Origin: G963662675 sp963662675
Lineage (GTDB): Bacteria; Bacteroidota; Bacteroidia; Bacteroidales; Prolixibacteraceae
Direction: 5' to 3'
NCBI GenBank assembly: GCA_963662675.2
Contig: CAXXHP010000006.1
Location: 120,290-184,289, forward strand
DNA: 64,000 nucleotides
In this document: one piece after another, positions 34,020 to 43,800 of the stretch
Position numbering within the stretch: position 1 is the first letter of the stretch
How the letters are laid out: every line of letters starts with the position of its first letter
The notes under the pieces: generated by a model
Databases searched by the model: none
What the model saw: the letters and a program-made list of their open reading frames with translations, nothing else
Told to the model about the DNA's origin: nothing
Translations under genes and position numbers: made by a program

Positions 34020-36959
34020 CTACCGATCCATATATATAAAACCGCTCAATTTTTCATCGTTTACACCTAAATCAAGTATATAAAAATATGTTCCGGTAGG
34101 AGCATCTCCACTGCCAACTCGAAATCCTTTATTCACTGTTCCATCCCAGTAACCTTGTTTCCCTGATCCAGCGCCATAGTTTGTCGACTCGTATACAAGA
34201 CTTCCCCAGCGGTTAAAAACTTTTAAACTTACCTGAGGATAATCCGCAATTCCTAGTATCTCAAAATAATCATTGTAACCATCACCATTTGGAGAGAAGG
34301 CATTCGGTATAAATAATTCACCATCGGTTACAATTACAAGGACTGTCGCTTCATCGCATTCATCAAAATAGTTACAAACGGCATACACAAAGTTATCTTG
34401 CCCTACAAATTCCTGATTTGGCGTATATGTAATTATCGAATCTGAACTTACATATGCTATACCATTATCAGGAAGCGATGTGATATTAATAGTCATTGGA
34501 TCAAGTTCACCTTCCGGTAAATCGTTACGCAATACATTAATATTCACCGAAGAATTTAGATCCACCGAAGCGGTATCATTAACAGCTTGTATTTGCACAT
34601 ACAAACCAACAATCACTGAATCAAGATCTGATGTACAACCATAAACGTCAGTTGCCTGCACGTAATACTTTCCAATACCCATTACTTGAGGATTCGATGT
34701 TGAAGTTCCGGAAACAATAACCCCACTCTGGTCCGCATACCAATTATAGGTAAGCCCAACTCCAATACTTGCTGAGGCATCCAATATGATGATATCAGCC
34801 GAATTATTTACAAAAATCTGATCATCAACAACAATCTGCGGACATGGCAAAATTTCGATTGTGATTGTTTCGGATGAGCTAACGCCAAATTCATCTGTGA
34901 CTGTTAACAAATACTCAGAGGAAACAGCACCAGTAAATAAAGGTGTTGAGCTGGTTGGATCATCCAAGTTGGCTGATGGCTCCCAAAGGAAGCTAAGCTC
35001 ACCATTCCCGTTAGAAGCCGACGCATCCAGTTGTAATTCGGATTGACAACAGCCCATTGTTTGCAATAGCCCATTCTCAACAATAATCTGTGGACCACGA
35101 TTAACAACGGTTTCTACAAAAGACAAGTTATTGCTCAGATCAGTATCATAAACGTCAGAAGTGACACTCGCATAATTTACAATGGTATCGGGTACAGTTA
35201 TCGATAATGTTCCGGTAATTTGAATTGCCACTGAACTATCAGCAGGTAATTCTTCTATTTCAAATGAACCTGTCCAATTTCCGGAAGGCTCCCCATTTAT
35301 AGTATAGGTTGCCCCTATAACAGATGAAGCAAGCTGGTCTTCAACAACAACCTGGGTTGCAGTTGAAATTCCAAGGTTCTGTACCATTAAGTCATATACA
35401 ATTCCCTCACCGGGGTAAATATTAGCAGGCCCTTGTTTTTCAATCTGTAAATCAGCAAAAATATCCGGACGTTCCGAAACAATCATATAAACTGTAGCTT
35501 GCGAACAATTGCCAGAAGCATCGCATATTTCATATGAAAACGAATCTACATAAGGTAATGATGTTCCGTTAGGCGTATATTGATAATTCCCATTTGACGA
35601 AATGGCAACTGTTCCATTTTGAGAAGAAACAACAGGTTTCGTATTTAAATTGACAGTCAATCCGGTAGGCAGGATATCATTCGACAACAAATTACCAGAC
35701 ATTGACTCGTCTGAAAATAAGTGACCAGAATCATCAACTGCAAAAAGACGAAGCCCCGTTCCTTCGAGAATATGAACCGTAACCCGAGCTTGCTTACATT
35801 CCCCAGATACACTACCACAAACCTCGTAAACAAAGAAATCAGTACCACTATAGCCAGCAACAGGAGTATACGTGTAATCTCCATTGCTTAAAATGCTTAC
35901 TGTTCCATGTTGCGGCCCACTCAGTGAGTTGGTGCTTCCAATCAGGATATCGCCTAATGGAGAAAAATCATTGGCAAGCACATTGCCCGAAACGGATTGT
36001 CCAGGAATTGTCTCTGCTTCATCATCCACAGCTACCAAACTCACTGTTGTAAGGTCATCCGGCAACAAGTAAACCGTTACGTTTGCATCGTCACAACCCG
36101 AAGGGCTTTCGGTTTGACAAACCTCGTAGTAAAAATTATCGATCCCACTTGCCGAAGCATCTGGCTGATAGCTATATGAACCATCATTATTGATTAAAGC
36201 AGTACCTTTTATCGGTTCGCTACCAATAGGAATATTAACGGTTATTCCACTTCCCACGAAGTTAATGTCATTTGTGAGTGCCTGCCCTGTGGCTGAAGAG
36301 CCCACAATTACAAAGTTGATATCATTGATCGCCACGCCATTAAATGTATTCACTTCCACTACTGTAATACGAACTGTTCCAATATCGCAAAGCGGCATGA
36401 AAGCATCATCGCAAACCTCATAGTTAAATGTTTCCGTACCTACAAAGTCCGGATTGGGTGTATAAACAAAGTTGCCACTTGCGTTAAAAACAATCGTTCC
36501 ATTTTCAGAGCTAAAGGTATCTGGGGTGAGGCTTAACTCATCACCATCTGCATCAGTATCATTTGAGATTATATTAGACGACACTGACCCTCCTCCCTGA
36601 TTCATCGTATATGAATCCAATACTGCAACCGGTGCATTGTTCGGAAATTCAATCACCTCAATCTGTTTCGATTTCCAGTCGCTCAAGCAACCCAAATCGT
36701 TGGTTGTCTGAACCCGGAGAATATAAATTCCAAGCTGATCGAAAGTAATATCTTCCGTTTCAACGGTTGTTGAAGAGAGGGCGGACACGCTTCCCGAAGG
36801 ATCTTCCAATGTCCATTCGTACTCCCATGTGACTGTTCCATTTACCAGAAATGATTGTACAGTACCCTGTATCACCTGTTCGGTGCTTTGACCAAAAGCA
36901 ATGTTCCCCCACAGGAAGAATAGTGCACTTAGTAAAAGAAGGGTTCTTTTATACATCAA
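34020..36959 (-). CDS. 979-aa secreted protein with tandem Ig-like domains and a T9SS type B sorting domain
   Basis: Signal peptide ending AFGQ. Residues about 25-105 form an Ig/PKD-like domain with WEYEWTLEDPSGSV and LGIYILRVQTTNDLGCLSD. There follow tandem cadherin/Big_9-like repeats with the ending YTPNPDFVGTETFNYEVCD; I count five copies, the last after a DUF11-like and a PKD-like section. The C-terminal ~90 residues, IPNAFSPNGDGYNDYFEI to GFIYMDR with FNRWGSLVYES, are the 'gliding motility-associated' type B sorting domain. It should cross the outer membrane by T9SS and sit on the surface. Upstream of PorP/SprF, downstream of a terminator. Confidence 0.93.
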   Translation of the reverse strand: MMYKRTLLLLSALFFLWGNIAFGQSTEQVIQGTVQSFLVNGTVTWEYEWTLEDPSGSVSALSSTTVETEDITFDQLGIYILRVQTTNDLGCLSDWKSKQIEVIEFPNNAPVAVLDSYTMNQGGGSVSSNIISNDTDADGDELSLTPDTFSSENGTIVFNASGNFVYTPNPDFVGTETFNYEVCDDAFMPLCDIGTVRITVVEVNTFNGVAINDINFVIVGSSATGQALTNDINFVGSGITVNIPIGSEPIKGTALINNDGSYSYQPDASASGIDNFYYEVCQTESPSGCDDANVTVYLLPDDLTTVSLVAVDDEAETIPGQSVSGNVLANDFSPLGDILIGSTNSLSGPQHGTVSILSNGDYTYTPVAGYSGTDFFVYEVCGSVSGECKQARVTVHILEGTGLRLFAVDDSGHLFSDESMSGNLLSNDILPTGLTVNLNTKPVVSSQNGTVAISSNGNYQYTPNGTSLPYVDSFSYEICDASGNCSQATVYMIVSERPDIFADLQIEKQGPANIYPGEGIVYDLMVQNLGISTATQVVVEDQLASSVIGATYTINGEPSGNWTGSFEIEELPADSSVAIQITGTLSITVPDTIVNYASVTSDVYDTDLSNNLSFVETVVNRGPQIIVENGLLQTMGCCQSELQLDASASNGNGELSFLWEPSANLDDPTSSTPLFTGAVSSEYLLTVTDEFGVSSSETITIEILPCPQIVVDDQIFVNNSADIIILDASASIGVGLTYNWYADQSGVIVSGTSTSNPQVMGIGKYYVQATDVYGCTSDLDSVIVGLYVQIQAVNDTASVDLNSSVNINVLRNDLPEGELDPMTINITSLPDNGIAYVSSDSIITYTPNQEFVGQDNFVYAVCNYFDECDEATVLVIVTDGELFIPNAFSPNGDGYNDYFEILGIADYPQVSLKVFNRWGSLVYESTNYGAGSGKQGYWDGTVNKGFRVGSGDAPTGTYFYILDLGVNDEKLSGFIYMDR

Positions 36960-37014
36960 ACTAGTTATTAATTCAGACAGGGTTTAATCCCTGTATTGTT
37001 TCGTTCTATTAATC

Positions 37015-37043
37015 AACAGATGCTGAAACACGTTCAGCATGAC
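37015..37043. repeat. Dispersed palindromic repeat copy (A2)
   Basis: AACAGATGCTGAAACACGTT followed by CAGCATGAC: a GCTGAA/TTCAGC hairpin, related to the copy at 16090-16116. Confidence 0.5.
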
Positions 37044-37061
37044 TATAACTCCAAGTCAAAT

Positions 37062-37094
37062 TAAAAAGAAAGGCCGGCCATAACCGGCCTTTCA
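37062..37094 (-). terminator. Terminator downstream of the 246-aa secreted-protein gene
   Basis: AAAGGCCGG and CCGGCCTTT form a 9-bp stem around a CATAA-type loop (37069-37093). On the minus strand it is followed by TTCTTTTTAA. It lies just after the stop of the gene at 37107, so the next gene (979 aa) probably has its own promoter. Confidence 0.7.
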
Positions 37095-37106
37095 AAAGTT
37101 ATGTTA

Positions 37107-37847
37107 TTAGAAAGAGATAACTGGCACTGAATGTACCGTAATCGTAGCTTCATCGCTAGCTCCAATTGCCAATGGGTTTGAATCAGCATCAGTAGCACTT
37201 GTAATCGTAATTGTGAAAGTTACATTAGAACCAGAAGTATTTCCAAAGTAGCTGTCAATATCAACAACCAACTCTCCAGCTTCACTTACAATAGCAACAT
37301 TATTATTTGTTCTTGTGTCTGTTCCTGTACCTCCGGTAATAGAGTAATTCACCGTGATTGGTGTAGCTGTACCTACAGCATCTGTCGATAAATCAAAAAT
37401 GAATTGATCATTCGCAGAAACAGTATTTCCAGAATCATCATCAGTTCCTAACCAAGAACATGTGATTGCTGAAGCATCAGTTATTGAAAGAACAACAGAC
37501 TCAATGGTTACCTCAAAACGATACAATTCAGAATAACACAAATTTGGATCAATAAGGTAAACATCAAGATTGTATGTGGTTCCTGCAGTGGCAGCATCCC
37601 AAGTAATTGATACTTCATCACCATCAACAGTCCCACTTATTGTTGAAACATTATTCGTTGATGATCCACCTGAAAGTGCCCAATAATAAGTAGCCCCAGA
37701 AACGCCAGTTATAGAATAGCTTACAGTTGAACCGTCTTTTGCCGTTCTGCTTGAAGTATCAGTAACAACTGTTGGCTGCGCAAATGCGCTCATCGAAGCC
37801 ATAACCCCCACGGCTACGAGTAAGAGAGTAAAGATTTTTGTTTTCAT
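37107..37847 (-). CDS. 246-aa secreted two-domain Ig-like protein without sorting domain
   Basis: Signal peptide (MKTKIFTLLLVAVGVMASMS, cleavage after FAQ). Module A (about 25-120) is Ig/PKD-like: YYWALSGGSS, SITWDAATAGTTYNLDVYL, CYSELYRFEVTI. Module B (about 121-246) has ITCSWLGTDDDSGN, VNYSITGGTGTD and ends ATITVHSVPVISF. The last 230 residues of the neighbouring 2149-aa protein have the same A-B order and a like ending. No type A or type B T9SS domain, no lipobox, no TM. Cys is scarce. 47 nt after the 2149-aa gene, so co-transcribed; a terminator follows. Function unknown, surface partner inferred. Confidence 0.8.
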   Translation of the reverse strand: MKTKIFTLLLVAVGVMASMSAFAQPTVVTDTSSRTAKDGSTVSYSITGVSGATYYWALSGGSSTNNVSTISGTVDGDEVSITWDAATAGTTYNLDVYLIDPNLCYSELYRFEVTIESVVLSITDASAITCSWLGTDDDSGNTVSANDQFIFDLSTDAVGTATPITVNYSITGGTGTDTRTNNNVAIVSEAGELVVDIDSYFGNTSGSNVTFTITITSATDADSNPLAIGASDEATITVHSVPVISF

Positions 37848-37894
37848 TTTTGCAAATTTTAGTTTTAAAATTTTATTGTTTATCTATTATATAT

Positions 37895-40800
37895 TTAAAA
37901 TTGAATACTTGGTAAAGCAAATATTTTTACGCTGTCTTCATTATTAGGAATGGAAATGTCAATATCTGTATTCCCCAGTGAATCTAGCCCATTCGAGATT
38001 ACAAAGCGGTAAATCTTCTCACTGCCATCGCCTACATTAACGGTAACCTGCACGGTTTTGCTATCTACTCCTGTTACTGTTGAGCTTCCTGTTTGTATCT
38101 CAGTTCCATCAAGATATAGTGTCCAGTCAAAATACCACTCCGGAGCAACACGTGTTCCCGTTTCCAGATATACCACAAAGTCCATTAGGGTACTTCCTGT
38201 TACTTCGTGGCAGGCATCGCCAAAGTCCTGAACCTTAGGGTTAAAGCCATTTAGTACCGTAACACTAAGCGACGTTTCACTTTCGCAACCGGTTGCCTGT
38301 GACTGTTTAATCACATATACCGTGTAAGTACCCGGCATGGCATCGGCATCCCATGTAAGCGTGAAGCTTGCTGTTCCTTGTCCTGAATTAGGAAGGCTTC
38401 CAGTAATGTTCGTTGATGAACTATTTTCGACCCGCCATGTATAATCATAGCCAGAGTCATTTGTTACGCTATAAATGTGTTGTGTGCCTTGATATGGGCG
38501 ATAACCAGAACCGTCTGTTGCAATTGCTCCATCTGTTGTGATTGTACCAAGCGTAGGCTCGTTGTTCACAATCACATCAAAATCGATGGATAATGTATTG
38601 TTATTCTCATCAGTAATTTCATAATGAACAGCTGTTGTTCCAAGAAGGAAAGAATATGAGCGAGCATCACCTGCTTGCAAGCTTCCACCATCAATTGAAT
38701 ATTGAACCGAAAATCCGGCAAAGCTGCTGCAATTGTCAGACACGTCCATATTTGTTATTGCCAGATCAGAATTTGTAGCAGAACAGGTACTGTATGAATA
38801 ACTGCCCGGACTTCCATCTAAACGAGTAATAAATTCAGTCCCCGTGTTAATCCATTCCGGAGCATCTTCATCTTCATAAGTAAGAACGTTCGATTGTACC
38901 ACACAAGACGCAACACTAAAATCATTTACTTCGGCAATACTTACACGATATTGATGTCCAAAGTTGGCTAATGTGCCTGTATACTCATCTGAGCTTTCTC
39001 CGGAGATTACCACCCACGCATCAGAATCAGAATTGCGTTCTTCCCACTGGTAATATGCTGTACCTGAATATCCAGAGATGGAAGAAGAGATTGTAAATCC
39101 GTCTCCGACACACGTATTTGTTGTTTCTGGAAAAGATGAAATAGATACAGTAGGTTGTGTTATCGTGAAAACATGTTCACAAGTTATTGTGTTTCCAGAA
39201 TAGTCTGCAATCTGGTATGTACGGGTAACTGTATTTCCACTTGAAAGCTCAGTAATCATTGCAAAACTACTGTCATCAATACCACAACCAATACCGTCTG
39301 CATCATCAGATGCTGATCCGCCTGCCGCAACAAACTCAGCTAAGGTACTATATGCAGCAGGCAAGTTATCCGAGCAAAATATATTTTGTGCAGAAGGGCA
39401 ATTCATCGTTGGAGCAGTCGTCTCCCGAACAATCACTTCTAAGCTGCCACATGCAACACTTGTATTACCACTAACATCTACTGCATAAAACGTTACAATT
39501 GTACTTCCAACCGGAAAATTGTATTTATCACCTGCAGGATTATTGTGTCCATCATCTCTTAAAAAATAGATCTCCGGTGCGGAATCACAATTATCAGTCA
39601 CCGTTGGCGGTATAATATTTCCTTTAAACGTAACTGTATCGCCATCTACAAATAAGGTAGAACAAAATCCCGCGTCTGGAACAAAGGTGATTGTTCCGGT
39701 GGGACAATTGGAAAGAACAGGAGGAGTTGTATCAACTGCAATTACATTTACCGATACACAGGTTGTCGTGTTGCAGTCACCTTCGGCTCTTACATAATAG
39801 ACTGTATTTACTGTTGGGCTAACAGTAATAGAAGAGCCTGTACCAATTAAGGTTCCACCACAACTTTCCGTATACCAGTTCCACGATGCTCCCGTACCAA
39901 GTGATCCTCCCGAAACACTTAAGGTTGTGGATGAACTGCCGCAAATAGTGGTAGTCCCTGTAATAGATGTTGCCGCTGTTGACAATACACTAACCGTTTC
40001 AGTGATTGTATTTGATGTTGCTGTCAAGGGCGATGCACAAGACAAACTAGATGTCAACACACAAGATACCACATCATTGTTTGCTGGAGAATATGAATAA
40101 GTACTACTACTTATTCCAACATCGCTGCCATTTACTTTCCATTGATACGATGGTGTTAATCCCCCATTAACGGGAGTTGCTGTAAAAGTAACACTAGTGC
40201 CTGCGCAAATTGCACCAACAGGATCAGCTGAAATGCTTACCGATGGCGTTGCTTCATCAGTAACAACAACATCCACCGAAGCTGTAGAGGTACAAGCCTG
40301 TTGAAAAACAATATCGTCCAATGCAAAGTCGTTACCTCCACCAATCGTATTCATATTTTCTAATGATAAATCAGCAATTGTATTAGATCCTGAATTCCAG
40401 TTATAGGTAAATTGAACCCAGGAACATGTAGCTGTATTTGCCGTATATACTGGTCCTGCGACAACTCCATTTACATATAACTGTAGGCGTGAAGGATTGC
40501 TGGCAACAACACTTTGAATCCAATATGTAAACTGATAATCCGTATCTGGAACAACATTTACAGACTGTCCCCAAACTGTTACTCCAGCTGTTGTAGCACC
40601 ATTCACCACCATCTGAAAGGTTCCAGGAAAAGAATGGTCTGCACATGCTGAAAAATTCGTATGTACATTTTGTGGATTTGCAACAACAGAATAGGTCGCC
40701 TCGTTACTAAGTGGCCCCCAAGTACCACAGGTAGTACAAGTTGAGTCTTGGAACACATAGCTGCTGCTAAATCCAAAATTCCTCATTTCAAAACTTCCAT

Positions 40801-43800
40801 TGGTAATCAGGTTAACACCGGTTAATGCACTTCCAGTAACTGTGTATGTTCCTGACATAGCGGAGGTAGCATTGGTAATAGTGGGATTTGCCAGCAGTGA
40901 GTAAAAACTGTTTGGTCCTGTCCAATATTGATTTGAAACCCCAGATCCAGAGCTTGACAAGCTTATATCTAAACCGACACAATAGGTACCGGCTCCTCCT
41001 GCCACTATAGTAGGAGGTGTACTAATTGATGCTATTACTGCTGTTCTTATTGCCGAAGTGCATCCCGTTGTTGTATTTCGAGCCTCGGCATAATATGTTG
41101 TAGTAGCTGAAAGACCGGAAATGGTATAACTAGTTGACCCAGTCAGAAGTGCTATGCCTCCAGTTGATTCGGCATACCAATCAATCGTTTCTCCAGCCCC
41201 CGGGGTTGCCGAAATGGTTATATCCCCATCTCCACATCTAGAAGCATTTAATGCAATTGGCGCACTTAATGAGGTTACAGCTATAACTGCGCTTCCTGTC
41301 ATTTCTAAAGTACAGCCATCACCATCGAGCGTACCAACAACAGTATAAGTTCCCGCAGTTGTTTGATCGCCAAAACTGATGGCAGAACCTGTACCTGCTT
41401 GCGTTATTCCCAATGCTGTTCCATCCCGATAAAGCTCATATGTTACGCCCGTTTCAGAATCATCGAGTCCAACAGGAAGACCCGATTCTCCGGAACAGTA
41501 ACTGCCAGTTCCGGTAACATTGAAGGCAGAAATGGAGCAGGGTGGGCTACAAGGAGTATCATAGGAAACAGCATCAACGTATAATGTTTTGGTGCCAGAA
41601 GGTCTTGTAATTCGAATATACCGAGTTTTTGTAGTTAAGTTTATTTCCTGATTTGTCCAATTGGTAGTTACTCCTCCTGAATAAGCATCGTTAGTCCAAG
41701 TTAATCCATTCTCCGACAAATCGACCTTAACATTCGCAAAATGTGAACCTCCTCCACTTGCCCTTGATAATCTTATCAAGATAGATCCTCCAGAATCCAA
41801 CAAATCTGTTAGGTCGAGAACTAACACGGCCCCATTAGCATTTAGCTCTGCTCCCTTATCATCCGGAGGATCTAATGCATTGTTCGGATTAGAAATGCTA
41901 CTTGATTCTATAACATTATCCGCATTCCCAGAGCAATTAGCAATATTAGCCGTTGTAAATGTCCACGTACTTGCTCCAATAGCATCGCCACAACTATTTT
42001 TAGGAACAACTTTCCAATAATAGGTGGTATTTGCTGAAAGTGTTCCCGTTGAAAATGAATTTGTGACAACATTCGATGTTACTGTGCCAGGCAAACTACC
42101 CGCTCCAAAATAAACATCGTAAGAAGTTGCCCCGGCAACAGCATCCCAAGAAACTGAAATTAAAACGCCTGCTCCATCATAAATAATGTCACTCGCCCCA
42201 CTAGTTGGGTTTGGATTAACTGCAGGGTCAGGTAACGGGAGTATCGTAATAATTGCACTTCCTGTCATGTCTAATGTACAACCATCACCATCGAGCGTAC
42301 CAACAACAGTATAAGTTCCCGCAGTTGTTTGATCGCCAAAACTGATGGCAGAACCTGTACCTGCTTGCGTTATTCCCAATGCTGTTCCATCCCGATAAAG
42401 CTCATATGTTACACCCGTTTCAGAATCATCGAGTCCAACAGGAAGACCCGATTCTCCGGAACAGTAACTGCCAGTTCCTGTAACATTGAATACTGAGATG
42501 GCACAAGAAGCTATAATGTTAAGAGTATAATCCTGCACTTCTCCATCAAAGTCTATCTCGCATTCAGTAGGGCTGGAGCTAAACTTAGTTGAAACTCTCA
42601 TCCGTGTATTTCCTAACAGCGCAGTAGAAGGAATATTAATAGAAAGAGGTGAATTACTGGATGACCCATCCGAGACATCATATGCAGTCCCCAGATCAAA
42701 GGATTCTCCTACTTCAGAAAAATCACCATTCTGATTCCAATCTATCCATACCATAGAATAATTGGTAAATGATCCATCTGTATCAATATTGACTGTCAGG
42801 CCATAAGAATTCCCGACACTAACATCCGTAGAGATCGATGTATAATCGACATAGCTTCTATTAACGTCATCATAGACAGGTTCCACCAATATTTCATTAT
42901 TAATCGTATTAAATGAAACAAGAGTGATTCTATCATCATATTGATTTGATCCATAAGAATCACAATACCCTGTTACACCTGCAACACTGACATCAAAGCT
43001 ACATTGCTCGGTATTTCCCTCTCCATCTTCTGCAGTGTAAGTTACAGTTGTTGTTCCTACAGGAAATGAGTCACCCGGACTATAGTTACTTGTAAAAGAC
43101 AGAATGCACCCATTCCCGGTAATATTAGCTATTGGTTCTGTCCAAGTTGCAATTACCGGGTTACCATCCGAACTGGACAAATCAATATCTGCCGGACAAC
43201 TGGATATTGACAATACTGAATTCCAAAAATTAAGATCTACAGTTATTGTGCAATCTGTTGTATTACCAGAAGGGTCAGTCGCTGTCCATGTTACTTGATC
43301 TCCATCATAAAACTGCTCACCAACTAATGAGTTTGTACCAGTAATATTATTCGTAATAACTGCACTGCAATTATCCCCAAACGAATTCGGATTTAATTCA
43401 GTCCCTGTCACGGTATAATAACACTCCCCAGAATCAGGATCAACAAGAATAGTCCCCTGACAACTAATTGACGGATCAATATCATCTATTACTTCAATAT
43501 CAAAAAAATAATCCTGCGAATTACCGGATGCATCAGAAGCAGTCACAGTAATAGTATGTGTACCCGGCCCAGCCATCGCAGCTCCAATATCAGGACTTTG
43601 AGTTGTATAAGTCCACTTGTCATACGATGGTGTGCAATTATCGGTATATGTAGCCAGATTTATTAAATTTGGTGCATATGCATTACAATCACCACTCGAC
43701 AGGGATATAACATCTGTATATGAATCGATTTCAATTAATGGAGGTTCTGTATCATTGGAGCAATCTGCAGTTGCTGTACCACTAATTTGAACGTCTCGAT

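Noticed and set aside
40035..42490. CRISPR-like repetition in the adhesin genes
   Set aside because: The repeats are long, in-frame and coding; no short direct repeats with unique spacers anywhere in the window and no cas genes.
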